This document shows positions 54,668 through 63,760 of a stretch of 64,000 bases of DNA, piece after piece; positions within the stretch are counted from its first letter, which is position 1, and the number at the start of each line of letters is the position of its first letter. The stretch covers positions 186,001 to 250,000 of the forward strand of contig NZ_BAAAZE010000005.1 of assembly GCF_039536745.1 (NCBI RefSeq), written 5' to 3'. The stretch comes from Actimicrobium antarcticum (lineage in GTDB: Bacteria > Pseudomonadota > Gammaproteobacteria > Burkholderiales > Burkholderiaceae_D). Under the pieces are notes generated by a model. It was not told the origin of the DNA and made no database searches. It saw only the letters and a program-made list of their open reading frames with translations. A program made the position numbers and the translations under genes.

Positions 54668-54945
54668 TTAAGTGAATACAGGTTCGGTAACGGCAGTTCC
54701 GAGTTGGTTGAAATAGTTTGCCTCACCTTTGGCAGGCGGGATATCTCCGAGCGGTTCGATGGGTCTGTGATGGTTGAACCCAACCACCCACTCCAAGGTT
54801 GTGACCTCGACGGATGCTTTGTTTTCCATGAGACACGGCGATGAATCAACTCGGCTTTGTACAAGCCATTGATCGTTCCAGCCACGATATTCTTGTAGCT
54901 GTTGCCCCGGCTGCCAACCGATGGCTGCATCTGTTACATTCCGGT
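54668..54945 (-). pseudogene. IS3-family transposase (orfB) C-terminal remnant, frameshifted
   Basis: Minus strand, two frames. The upstream part reads QPSVGSRGNSYKNIVAGTINGLYKAELIHRR..WKTK, and after a frameshift near 54,825 it reads VEVTTLEWVVGFNHHRPIEPLGDIPPAKGEANYFNQL up to a stop at 54668. Together these form the end of the integrase-core domain of IS3-group transposases, including the final catalytic-Glu region (normally AETINGLYKAELIHR; here the residue is Gly). Clearly inactive. Confidence 0.85.
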
Positions 54946-56059
54946 CGATTATAAGGACACCTAGGAAACAACTACGCATGAGCCCGGCGGATCCGATAGG
55001 TTCCACCGTGTTGCTCGTGGCAAAGTTATTGATCACTTACGTGCGCAACGCCATTCGCGAGACCGCCAAATCTGGTGGTTTTTTGCCCGAACAATGCTGC
55101 GGTCCAAAGCACACACAGGGGGGGGGGGCGGCGTCAAACCCGTCCAGTTGATGGCGCATCCTTCCTGACGGGTAAAGACTCAGGTTGCAGCTCAGATTGG
55201 CGTGATGTCGAGTCATTGATTGCGTTGTGTTTGTGACTAGCAACATGCAGGTAGTTGTTGGTGTCAAAGTGCCTGATTTTCATGCCACTACCGCCTGGAC
55301 CAGGCAGCTGATGCTGCGATACTTCCCTGTGCCGGAGAAGTTCACGACCAAGTGTCGTCACGGCTTCGGCCCATCCTGAATTTTTTCAGATTGGTACCGG
55401 CACTTTGCTCGATGAAATCGTTGTGTTGGGCAGTGAAGCGTAGTTCCACCGGCCTCGGAGTCAGGCATACTTTCAACCAGAATACGTTCATCTCGCCGTT
55501 GATCAGGCGTTCCATAAAAGCCTGTTTCGTTACGTTTAAACGATGCACCAGTCGCATCAACGCTTGACTGAGCAAGACGTTCATGGCATGACGACGGGTA
55601 TAACTGGTGTCTGCGAATGGACTCGGCCACCAAGCTGTCTATTCAACAGAACGCAACGTCGCCTTAACAATACCCCCTTGAGAAGCGACGCCAACGGCAC
55701 GGCAACAGCAACCACCTAGGCCATTTTCGACAAACTGCCGTCGAAAACTGCGCCGTCGTGCTGCGCATCGAGCCGGTCAACAAGTCGGGCGTCTTGCCCT
55801 TGGCGGGCTGCAATCCTCTGTCCCTGCCACTGTATTCCAGCGCTGCGCTCGGCAAAGTCCGCCCCGGCTCCTACCCCTTTAAAACCGGATCAGCGCCGAT
55901 AAGCGGCGATCTCAAGAGCACGTGACCGTACCGGCCCCGCGCTGTGATGATATTGTTGCGGGATCACCGCCGTTGAGCTCCCTACTTTTCGTGTCATCCC
56001 GGACGCGTTGAATCTGCCCTGCGACGCCACCTCCTGACGACTGACAGCACTGGCCAGCG
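54946..56059. other. degenerate mobile-element debris
   Basis: About 1.1 kb without an intact gene. Broken frames occur on both strands; one on the minus strand (55,342-55,633) stays open over about 80-90 codons but matches no family I know. A run of 11 G residues is at 55118-55128. I regard the stretch as decayed insertion-sequence or island DNA. Confidence 0.5.
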
Positions 56060-56481
56060 ACTAGGTGTAGCGACCCTCGCCAGAAGGAGGCATCGACTGC
56101 TCCGTCCAGGCGCAAGGCAATGGTTGCCAGGTTGATTTCGATAACGCCAGGCTGGATGGCTTTCGCGTGTCACAGTATCGTAAGTGGCGCAATGGAAGCA
56201 ACCTGGTCCTACAGCGGTACTGGAACGACTGGCATCACGTTGCTGACAGGCGTGATGTGGACTTCCACGAACGTTGATGGCGCAGTTTCACGCGTGGCGA
56301 CCTCGCTGGCAAGATACGCACGCCACTATTTGTGCTGCATATTGGCGTTGATCCCGTTGTGCTGAGTCAGGCGGACGACGGACACGCCGGTCGCGCTTGC
56401 GGCGATCGACAGTTGCTTCTTGAAATCAATCGGGTAATTGAAACGGCTTTTGCGGCTGCCGGATTGGCTGGTTGTGTTCAA
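56060..56481 (-). pseudogene. IS66-family TnpA pseudogene
   Basis: Minus strand from a TTG at 56481. It reads NTTSQSGSRKSRFNYPIDFKKQ, LSIAASATGVSVVRLTQHNGINANMQHK, then TAG in place of the expected Trp codon. It then continues in the same frame with WRAYLASEVA..., a further stop, and a tail GVIEINLATIALRLDGAVDAS that fits the TnpA C terminus. At least two in-frame stops make it dead. Confidence 0.75.
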
Positions 56482-56539
56482 AGTGATCCCCACTACTATT
56501 TGGTAGCTCAATGGCGTGCTGGACAGACTTCGTTGGCGA

Positions 56540-57087
56540 GAGGCTTACATTCGGAGCGCTGTAAGGTCGGCGTCGACGCCCGCATCACCACCGGCGGCAC
56601 GGCCTATCAGTTGCAGCCGGACATGGCCGGCGAGACCGTCGTTCTGCTATGGGGTCTGTTTAACGACGAAATGTATGCCGAGTTTGATGCCGAGAAATTT
56701 GGCCCCCACTTCCCGGTGTGCGGGCCGGTCCCGTTGCATCGCTACCCCGGGTTTGAGCGAGGCAAGGCGGACGAACGTGCCGACTGCATCCGCGCGCTCG
56801 CCGACCAGCTCGATTTGCCGATTAGCGCTTTGGCCGGAAGCGATATGCAACTTTCACCACCGCCTGCAGCGTTGTCGCTACGGCACCAAACGTTTGACGC
56901 CAACGCGCACGCTTACCACTTCGCTGGCGCGATGGCCAAGGATTTGGCTCGTCCGCTGGCCAAGCTCGCACTGGAGGACCGCGTGTTCGTCGACCGGATG
57001 CTGTCCGAAACGCTTATCCGCAGCATCGTTCTGGCACGTGTAAGAGATTGCTTGCGAAACAAAAAACCAGGAGAGCACCGCCACTGA
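56540..57087 (+). pseudogene. Mu-type/integrase-like transposase C-terminal fragment
   Basis: A plus-strand frame whose last about 180 residues (ITTGGTAYQLQPDMAGETVVLLWGLFNDEMYAEFDAEKFGPHFPVCGPVPLHRYPGF and following) look like the C-terminal beta-barrel and tail of Mu-like DDE transposases. The frame opens further upstream at 56332, but that part is antisense to the IS66 tnpA relic, so the open frame is a chimera of two relics. The catalytic domain is absent. Confidence 0.55.
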
Positions 57088-57139
57088 TTGGGCTTAAGGC
57101 GGTAGTACAAAGGCTACTGCAGCGATTGAAATACCTGGC

Positions 57140-57205
57140 CTGCGCCTTGAACTGGGCACTGTGACGCTTGCGCCGAGTGCGCGGAACATCGATATTTTCT
57201 TCCAT
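57140..57205 (-). pseudogene. second IS66 TnpA N-terminal fragment
   Basis: From the ATG at 57205 (minus strand) the first about 22 residues, MEENIDVPRTRRKRHSAQF then KAQ, are a typical IS66 TnpA start. Similarity ends abruptly near 57140, where the Mu-like relic begins on the other strand, so this is a junction between two elements. Confidence 0.7.
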
Positions 57206-57481
57206 GGTGTACCCGTGCTCATATGAGTTGATAACGGACACGATCGTTGCAGAATGCAGGATGTCATTTCACGATGGGATTACCGGATGCCCGCGGTCGG
57301 GGTGACTGATTGCAGGTTCATGCGCAATTGTCGTCGGTTCGAGGCGGGCGCTGGACGCAGTTAATTCCGGTTGAAAAAGCCGTTGAATGTCGGTCGCTAG
57401 AGTTATCGGAGGATTTCTAAAACCGTTCCGTTGTCCCCGCATCCCAATCTTGACTGTCACCGATCCACGCAAAAACCGGAA
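57206..57481. other. non-coding, island edge
   Basis: About 275 bases between the IS66 fragment and the end of the enoyl-CoA hydratase-like gene. No gene or clear terminator seen. It is probably the IS66 leader plus the right boundary of the accessory region. Confidence 0.4.
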
Positions 57482-58234
57482 TTAATTCTGACCGCGTTTA
57501 TTCATCGCATCGAGCCGGGTCGCCAGTTCGGGCGACTTCAGGGATTCGGCATAATGCATGCGCAATATGACCTCGTCCGCAGAACCCTCCGCCATCGCCA
57601 TCAGATCAACTTTCATGGTGGCGATCACCTTGCTTTCGCACGCCAGGATGCCGTCCACGTAAGCCCGCACGGTGGCGGCCAGTTCATCGACGGCTACAAG
57701 ATCGTTCAGAAATCCGATCCGCAGCATTTCCTGGTCGCTAATGGTCTGCGCAGTCAGGAATAGTTTTTTGGCAGAAGCCAAACCGAGTACCGTGACGTAA
57801 CGCCGCAGACCGCCAGGATAGTAATGCAGGCCGATACGGGATGCGGGCATCAGCATGCGGCTGCCGTGCACGCCGATACGAAAATCGCAGCAAAGCGCCA
57901 GATCGGTCGCGCCGCCATAGACGCTGCCGTTCAGTACGCACAAAGTCGGTAACGCAAACCGTTCGATATGGTCCAGCATGTCTTCAAAGCGGCTATCGAG
58001 CTGTTCCCGGATTGCGCTTAACGTGTAACCGGAGCTAAAGGTTTTTTCGCCGGTGCCAGTGAGGATGAGCAAGCGCAATCCGGGCGTCGTTTCCAACTGC
58101 GTCAGGTATTGGCGAATCACCGCGGAATCTTCCGGTGCGATGCGGTTATGCTGGCGCGGTCGGCGTAGCGTGATCGTCGCCACAGCACCCTCCAGAGTGA
58201 GACCGGGGGCCTGGTCTTGCATCAAGTCGGACAT
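57482..58234 (-). CDS. enoyl-CoA hydratase/isomerase family protein with altered active site
   Basis: 250 residues of the crotonase fold: the oxyanion-hole region EKTFSSGYTLSAIREQ and CVLNGSVYGGATDLALCCDFRIG (about 105-127). The two glutamates of true hydratases are not in place. The first position holds Asp (GGATDLAL instead of GGGxELAL), and the second region reads MPASRIGLHYYPGG without Glu. The protein may therefore catalyse another crotonase-type reaction. It is last in the operon, 67 bases after the TRAP large permease. Confidence 0.82.
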   Translation of the reverse strand: MSDLMQDQAPGLTLEGAVATITLRRPRQHNRIAPEDSAVIRQYLTQLETTPGLRLLILTGTGEKTFSSGYTLSAIREQLDSRFEDMLDHIERFALPTLCVLNGSVYGGATDLALCCDFRIGVHGSRMLMPASRIGLHYYPGGLRRYVTVLGLASAKKLFLTAQTISDQEMLRIGFLNDLVAVDELAATVRAYVDGILACESKVIATMKVDLMAMAEGSADEVILRMHYAESLKSPELATRLDAMNKRGQN

Positions 58235-58301
58235 ATTTTTCCTTGCTTGCGGGTTGCATCGCCGGCCCCGGCCGGCATCAGAGTGGTGTGGGCGCGCTGC
58301 T

Positions 58302-59618
58302 TCATGCCGGTCCCATCAAGGTTACGGGCAGCCAGGTGGCGATGCCGGGGAACACTGCCAGCAACACGATGAAAAACAGCATGAGGCCGACGAACGGCAG
58401 CGCCCCCATCATCACATCGCGTAATGGCACTTCGGGCGCGACGCCGCGGATCACGAACAGATTGAGCCCCAGCGGCGGATGGATCAGGCCGATTTCCAGG
58501 TTGATCGTCATCATCACCGCGAACCAGACCAGGTCGATGTTGCTATGCACCAGTACCGGAAGAATCACCGGCATGCTCATCAGGATGATCGAGACCGCAG
58601 GCAGAAAGAAGCCTGCAATCAGCAAGAATACATTCAGTATCAGGATCAGTTCCCAGTTACCGAGGTTCCAGCTGAACATCCATTCGGCCAGGCTTTGCGT
58701 GATGTACAGATAGGACATCATGTAGGCATACACGGCAGCGCCGGCCACGATCATCAGGATCATGCAGGATTCGCGCACAGCTTCGCGCATGATGAGCCAG
58801 AGTTCCGTCAGGCGCCAGGTCCGGTACACCACCACGACCATCACCAGTGCGAGGAAGGCGGCAATCGCAGCCACTTCGGACGGCGTCGCAAAGCCGCCGT
58901 ACATGACGACAGTCACCGAAATGATGATGGCCAGAAATGGCAGGATGCGAATCAATCCCGACATTTTTTCGCTCAAGGTGTAGCTCTCGATAACCTGCGT
59001 CGGATTGTTGCGCAATTGACGATAGCTGCTGCCCCATGCATAGGCGGCGAATATCGCCACCAGCATGAGGCCGGGGACCACCCCGGCCAGGAACAGGCGC
59101 GCAATCGAGGTGTGCGTAACGATCCCGTAAATAATGAAGGTGAGCGAAGGTGGGATCAGAATTCCGAGCGTGCCACCGGCAGCTATGGCGCCGGTCGCCA
59201 GGCGCGGCGATACATTGCGCCGGATCATTTCGGGAATGCCGACGCGCCCGATGGCCGCGGCAGTGGCAGGACTGGAACCGCACATCGCGGCAAACAAACC
59301 GCAGCCCAAAATATTGGCAATGACCAGGCCACCCGGGATTTTGCACATCCAGCGATGCAGCGAATCGTACAAGTCCTTGCCGGCACGCGAAGCGCCGATC
59401 GTGCAGCCCAGCAGTACGAATAGCGGTATGGTCAGCAGCGCAAAATTGGACAGTTCGCCGACAAAGGTATTGGGGATCAATGACAAGCCGCCGGCATCGC
59501 CAAAAAAATACAGAAAGCCGATGGAGACCAGGATCAACCCGAACGAAATCGGGATGCCGGAAAACAGCACTGCAAACGTAACGGCGAACAGCAAGGCGCC
59601 AATCTCTAGTTCCGACAT
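58302..59618 (-). CDS. dctM: TRAP transporter large permease DctM
   Basis: 438 residues with about twelve membrane helices. Family marks: GIPISFGLILVSIGFL, TIPLFVLLGCTIGASRAGKDLYDSLHRWM, CGSSPATAAAIGRVGIPEM and GILIPPSLTFIIYGI. It forms the transport channel of a sodium-driven TRAP system. It overlaps dctQ by 13 bases. Confidence 0.93.
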   Translation of the reverse strand: MSELEIGALLFAVTFAVLFSGIPISFGLILVSIGFLYFFGDAGGLSLIPNTFVGELSNFALLTIPLFVLLGCTIGASRAGKDLYDSLHRWMCKIPGGLVIANILGCGLFAAMCGSSPATAAAIGRVGIPEMIRRNVSPRLATGAIAAGGTLGILIPPSLTFIIYGIVTHTSIARLFLAGVVPGLMLVAIFAAYAWGSSYRQLRNNPTQVIESYTLSEKMSGLIRILPFLAIIISVTVVMYGGFATPSEVAAIAAFLALVMVVVVYRTWRLTELWLIMREAVRESCMILMIVAGAAVYAYMMSYLYITQSLAEWMFSWNLGNWELILILNVFLLIAGFFLPAVSIILMSMPVILPVLVHSNIDLVWFAVMMTINLEIGLIHPPLGLNLFVIRGVAPEVPLRDVMMGALPFVGLMLFFIVLLAVFPGIATWLPVTLMGPA

Positions 59619-60187
59619 GCTGCTACCTCCTTGTGCTGTGCATCACAGCGCACGCAATACGGCGCGTCCTTGCTGCTGGCCGTTTCATCCTTGCTATTGA
59701 CTTTGCCAGGTGCGCTGACGAGTTCCCGGTGCATGCTGGTCACATACTGCAAAGCGGTCATGAACATGCCGACCGGAATTGTCGCGTATTTCGGCCAGGA
59801 TAGCGGCTGCCAGATTCCCAGCGCCCGCTCGCCTGTGACAAAGGCGTGCTGCGCCATGCGCAGCCCTTCCCATCCGAGGTACAGGCAAATCAGGCATCCG
59901 GCCAGCTTGGCGATAAACGCCAGTTTGTGTTTGATGCACTCGGGCAGGATAGCGTCCAGCAAATCCATCTTGACATGGCCACCGGTTGCCAGCGTGTAAG
60001 GCGAAGAAAGGAAAATCGCACCGATCATCAGTTCGATCGAGAGTTCCAGTTCCCAGGAATTCTGCATGCCGATACCGCGCTTGACCACCATCCAGGTGAT
60101 GATCAGCGTCGCGGCCAGCAGCAGCCCGGCGGCGATCACGGCCAAAGCGGTGCTGGCGCGTGTTACCCAGCGATTAAAATACTGCAT
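59606..60187 (-). CDS. dctQ: TRAP transporter small permease DctQ
   Basis: 193 residues, four helices, with the DctQ pattern MQNSWELELSIELMIGAIFLSSPYTLATGGHVKMDLLDAILP. The C-terminal about 35 residues are hydrophilic and end with four cysteines in the last about 20 residues (YCVRCDAQHKEVAACRN), unusual for DctQ. Partner of DctM. Confidence 0.88.
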   Translation of the reverse strand: MQYFNRWVTRASTALAVIAAGLLLAATLIITWMVVKRGIGMQNSWELELSIELMIGAIFLSSPYTLATGGHVKMDLLDAILPECIKHKLAFIAKLAGCLICLYLGWEGLRMAQHAFVTGERALGIWQPLSWPKYATIPVGMFMTALQYVTSMHRELVSAPGKVNSKDETASSKDAPYCVRCDAQHKEVAACRN

Positions 60188-60254
60188 TTGTCGTCTCCGT
60201 ATCCAGTCTGGTTAAAACGGACTCGCATGGTCCGTCCAGCTTATTTTGTGCGCT

Positions 60255-61241
60255 TTATTTGCTGAGCTTTTCCACTGCTTCCAGCAAGCCTTTGGCTTCC
60301 GGGCTGATGCTGGCGTAATCGACCCAGGCGGTTTTTTTGGCCAGATCCAGCCACTGCTTGTACTCCGCCTGCGTCATCTGATGCACATCGACCTTGGCTG
60401 CTTTGAATTTGGCGACGACCTCGGCCTTGAGCTTGTCCTGCTCGGCGTTAAAGTTGGCCAGGGTAGCGTCGGCAGCCCGTTCGAATATCTCCTTTTGAGC
60501 CGGTGTCAGCGCGTTCCACGCCTTGGTCGACATGACCAGCGGCTGGAACACCACGAAGATCGTGTAGTCGCCGCCCAGCGTCGCATACTTGACTTGCTCG
60601 TACAGACGCATGCTCATGAAGGTTTCGTACGAGGTCATCAGTCCATCGAGCACACCGGTCTGCATCGCGTTGTACAGCTCGGTGGACGGCATCGCGAACA
60701 CTGATGCGCCAGCCTGTTTCAGCATGGTGTCGATGGTACGGTCGGCACCGCGAAATTTCAGGCCCTTGACCGTATCGGGCGTGGTGATCGGACGCACGCG
60801 ATCGGCAATGCCGCCTTCGGTCCACCACCATGTCAGGATATGAAAGCCCTGTTTTTCAGCGACTGCCTGCAGACGTTTTTCGTAGTCGGTGCCCTTCAAG
60901 CGCATCGCATCCTGCACGCTATTGACCGCTCCCGGCAAAATCGTAATGGAAAACTCGGGAGCCTTGCCGACTCCGTAAATCAACGGAAAAATCGACAGGT
61001 CGACCGAGCCGCCGGCCAGCGCATCGATCTGCTTGAGTGGATTGCTGATGAGCGAGGCACCCGGGTAAATCCGGAACTTGAAGGAAGGATCGTGCTTGAC
61101 CACTTCATCGACAAAGTGGCGCGCTCCTTTGTCGCGACCGTCGCCCTGCGGCCATTGATGCGTCAGTTTCAGCGTGTCGGCATGCACGCTGCCCAAGGTC
61201 AGGATAGCCGTTGCCAGTAGTACTAGGTTCTTGAATTTCAT
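60255..61241 (-). CDS. dctP: TRAP transporter substrate-binding protein DctP
   Basis: 328 residues. Signal peptide 1-21 (LVLLATAILTLGSVHA). The mature part has the TRAP pattern LKLTHQWPQGDGRDKGARHFVDEVVKHDPSFKFRIYPGASL and the ligand-arginine region GLKFRGADRTIDTMLKQAGASVFAMPSTELYNAMQTGVLDG. Most TRAP systems take up carboxylates; the CoA-transferase gene upstream supports an organic acid. Confidence 0.92.
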   Translation of the reverse strand: MKFKNLVLLATAILTLGSVHADTLKLTHQWPQGDGRDKGARHFVDEVVKHDPSFKFRIYPGASLISNPLKQIDALAGGSVDLSIFPLIYGVGKAPEFSITILPGAVNSVQDAMRLKGTDYEKRLQAVAEKQGFHILTWWWTEGGIADRVRPITTPDTVKGLKFRGADRTIDTMLKQAGASVFAMPSTELYNAMQTGVLDGLMTSYETFMSMRLYEQVKYATLGGDYTIFVVFQPLVMSTKAWNALTPAQKEIFERAADATLANFNAEQDKLKAEVVAKFKAAKVDVHQMTQAEYKQWLDLAKKTAWVDYASISPEAKGLLEAVEKLSK

Positions 61242-61316
61242 GTTTGTCTCCGTTCATGTTATTCATATCGCTCGCACGATCGACGGACACTTAATCCGTG
61301 GTCGCACTCGCGGCGT

Positions 61317-62516
61317 TCAAGTGCTTTGAAATACCACTTTATTTATGATCAATTCCCGTATCGCTTCCGGCGAAAGACCGTAAGCCGCCAATACCTCTTC
61401 GGTATGCTGACCAAACAAAGGAGGTGCGCTGCGTACCGAACCCTGTGCGGTTGCCGGCATCCTGATCGGCAAGGCGACTTGCTTGAGCATCCCCAGCAAC
61501 GGATGCTCGACCGTCTCGACCAGATTGCAGGCGATGACCTGTTCGTCGACGAATACATCTTCGAGGGTATTGATCGGTCCGGCAGGGATGCCGGCCTTGA
61601 TCATCAAGGGCGTCCATTCGCTACGGGTCTTCTTGCCCAGGCTGGTTTCCAGCAATTCTTTCAACGCCAAGCGGTTTTGCATGCGCTCGGCATTGGTCTT
61701 GAAGCGCGGATCTGTCGTCAACAACGGCAGTTCCAGCACTTCGCACAGGCGAACCCACATGTCCTGGGTGGCCGGCGCCAGATTGAGCGGGCCATCGGCG
61801 GTATCGAAGGTGCCGTACGGTGCGATGACCGGATGCACATTGCCGCAAGGCTGCGGGATGTCGCCGACGCTCAGATAACGCTGGCCCTGGACACTGAGCA
61901 AACCAAGCAGGCTGGCCAGCAACGAGGTTTCCACATGCTGACCGAGGCCGCTGCGCTGGCGCTCGATATACGCGGCCAGCACACCCATCGCCACCCACAT
62001 GCCGGCGGTGAGGTCTCCGATCGCAGTACCGACGCGGGAAGGGCCGGATTCCGGTGTGCCTGTCAGGCTCATGAAACCCGAATAGCCTTGCGCAATCTGG
62101 TCAAAACCGGGCCAATCGCGCGCCGGCCCGGTGCTGCCGAAACCGGAGATGGAGCCGTAAATCAGTTCGGGGCGGACGACGCACATTTCTTCGTATCCCA
62201 AACCCATCGCCTCCATGGTGCCGACCTTGAAGTTTTCGACCACGATATCCGACTTCAACACCAGCTCTTTAATCAGCGCCAGTCCCTCCGGTTGACGGAA
62301 ATCGACACCGATACCTTTTTTGTTGCGGTTCGCACTAAGATAATAAACGCTTATGTCGTGATCGAATGGTCCCCACTGACGGATCATGTCGCCGTTCGGC
62401 GTTGGCTCCACCTTGATGACTTCGGCTCCCAGATCTGCCAGGATCATGGTGCAAAACGGTCCGGACAATGCGCGGGTCAGGTCGAGTACCTTGATACCGG
62501 AAAGGGGTAGTTTCAT
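61317..62516 (-). CDS. CaiB/BaiF (family III) CoA-transferase
   Basis: 399 residues. N-terminal GIKVLDLTRALSGPFCTMILADLGAEVIKVE is the family start. The catalytic Asp is in GTAIGDLTAGMWVAMGVLAAY (about residue 166). It transfers CoA from a donor acyl-CoA to a carboxylate. First gene of the operon, 75 bases before dctP, so the acid brought in by the TRAP system would be activated here and then processed by the crotonase-like protein. No dedicated ligase or thiolase is in the window. Confidence 0.9.
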   Translation of the reverse strand: MKLPLSGIKVLDLTRALSGPFCTMILADLGAEVIKVEPTPNGDMIRQWGPFDHDISVYYLSANRNKKGIGVDFRQPEGLALIKELVLKSDIVVENFKVGTMEAMGLGYEEMCVVRPELIYGSISGFGSTGPARDWPGFDQIAQGYSGFMSLTGTPESGPSRVGTAIGDLTAGMWVAMGVLAAYIERQRSGLGQHVETSLLASLLGLLSVQGQRYLSVGDIPQPCGNVHPVIAPYGTFDTADGPLNLAPATQDMWVRLCEVLELPLLTTDPRFKTNAERMQNRLALKELLETSLGKKTRSEWTPLMIKAGIPAGPINTLEDVFVDEQVIACNLVETVEHPLLGMLKQVALPIRMPATAQGSVRSAPPLFGQHTEEVLAAYGLSPEAIRELIINKVVFQST

Positions 62517-62680
62517 GTCAGCTTGTCTCCTAGATAAGTCTTTTATGTCTTTTAAAGAATTCTAGGCAGTAATCTAAATAGATTGAAATACTGTTTTCTG
62601 ACCATTGCATAAGATTATCTTATGGCACAAGCTTGAGACCCATCGGAAGGTGTCCCGTTGCGATAGCCCAGGAGATCCAC
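62517..62680. promoter_or_regulatory. divergent promoter region of the CoA-transferase/TRAP operon and the lysR gene
   Basis: 164 AT-rich bases between divergent genes. Besides the ATA-N9-TAT palindrome at 62608-62624 there is a weaker palindrome AATCTAAATAGATT at 62571-62584. This is the usual site for LysR-type control. Confidence 0.7.
62608..62624. promoter_or_regulatory. perfect LysR/NAC-type palindrome ATA-N9-TAT
   Basis: CATAAGATTATCTTATG is a perfect 17-base palindrome with a central T. It contains ATA (62609-62611), nine bases, then TAT (62621-62623), the NAC-box form, and also T-N11-A for LysR regulators. It lies 57 bases upstream of the lysR start and 92 bases from the CoA-transferase start. 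Confidence 0.8.
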
Positions 62681-63760
62681 TTGAACCTGAAACAGCTAAA
62701 TTATTTCGTCAAGATCGTGGAAGCGCAAAATATGACGCGCGCCGCTGAAGGGCTGCACATTGCGCAGCCGGCCTTAAGCCAGCAGATCACGCTGCTGGAA
62801 GATGAGTTGGGAGTAAAGCTTCTGAGCCGCAGCTCGCGCGGCATTCAGACAACGCAACAAGGCGATTTGCTGTATCGGCACGCCAAGACCATCCTGCGCC
62901 AGGTCGACAATACGCGCATCCTGCTGTCGAAAAAAGAAGGCGATGTGACAGGCAACGTCTCTGTTGGCATGCCATCCAGTACCGCCAAACTGCTCGCATT
63001 GCGTTTGATGCGCCGTGTTAAAGAGCTCTATCCCTCCATCGTTTTGGAGATCGTAGACGTTCCCAGCGCCGATCTGATCTCGCTGGTGAGGCATGGGCGT
63101 GTGGATTTTTCGCTGGTGCCAGATCCTCAGAAACCCAAAGATATAAGTTTTTTCCCGTTGTTCCGTGAAGAGCTGTATTTAATGACCTATCCCGGTGTTG
63201 TCACCGGCACTCGGGCAGTTTCCTTTAAAAAAATCGCCGAATTTCCTCTGATTTTGCCGAGCGCACCAAATACCTTGCGCTCCAGGCTAGAGCACGCGTT
63301 CTTAAAGTCGAATCTCAACTTCAATTTATTTGGCGAAGCCAGCACGTCGGCCATCTTGATCCCAGCGGTCCGTGCCGGATTGGCAGCGACGATTCTGCCT
63401 TACTCGGCGGCCCATGAAGAAATTTTGAATCAGCAAATTGAAATGCATTCGATCGGAGCAGGCTTTACGCGGGATGTGTATCTATGTTCTAGCAATACCC
63501 TTCCTGTATCTCTGGCAACTACCACCGTCATCATGCTGTGTAAGCAGGTGTTGCAGGAACTCGTCAGTAGCGGCACATGGAAGGGTTGTAAACTTCCGTG
63601 GCCCTTGTCAGACGGTCTGTCGCCTGGCACCCGCGATTTTTCTGCAGCAAGACGACGATCCCCAGAAAGGGCAAAAGCGGGTGACGAGATGCCCCCCAGC
63701 AACGCGATACGCGGCGCAGAATTATCCGAAGAAGGAGCCACGGGCGGCGCGCCGCGCTGA
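62681..63760 (+). CDS. LysR-family regulator (NAC-like), with unusual C-terminal tail
   Basis: 360 residues from the TTG at 62681, chosen because CAGGAG lies 7 bases upstream and the family start NLKQLNYFVKIVEAQNMTRAA follows at once. The HTH is at about 16-37 (NMTRAAEGLHIAQPALSQQITLLEDELG), very like Nac/Cbl regulators. The effector domain runs to about residue 300 (LQELVSSGTWKG). The last about 55 residues (LSPGTRDFSAARRRSPERAKAGDEM...) are low in complexity and atypical, and probably come from read-through into inserted DNA. It controls, most likely, the divergent CoA-transferase/TRAP operon. Confidence 0.87.
   Translation: MNLKQLNYFVKIVEAQNMTRAAEGLHIAQPALSQQITLLEDELGVKLLSRSSRGIQTTQQGDLLYRHAKTILRQVDNTRILLSKKEGDVTGNVSVGMPSSTAKLLALRLMRRVKELYPSIVLEIVDVPSADLISLVRHGRVDFSLVPDPQKPKDISFFPLFREELYLMTYPGVVTGTRAVSFKKIAEFPLILPSAPNTLRSRLEHAFLKSNLNFNLFGEASTSAILIPAVRAGLAATILPYSAAHEEILNQQIEMHSIGAGFTRDVYLCSSNTLPVSLATTTVIMLCKQVLQELVSSGTWKGCKLPWPLSDGLSPGTRDFSAARRRSPERAKAGDEMPPSNAIRGAELSEEGATGGAPR

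Noticed and set aside
61326..62510. 394-codon plus-strand frame opposite the CoA-transferase gene
   Set aside because: Antisense shadow; the minus-strand product carries the CaiB signature and catalytic Asp.
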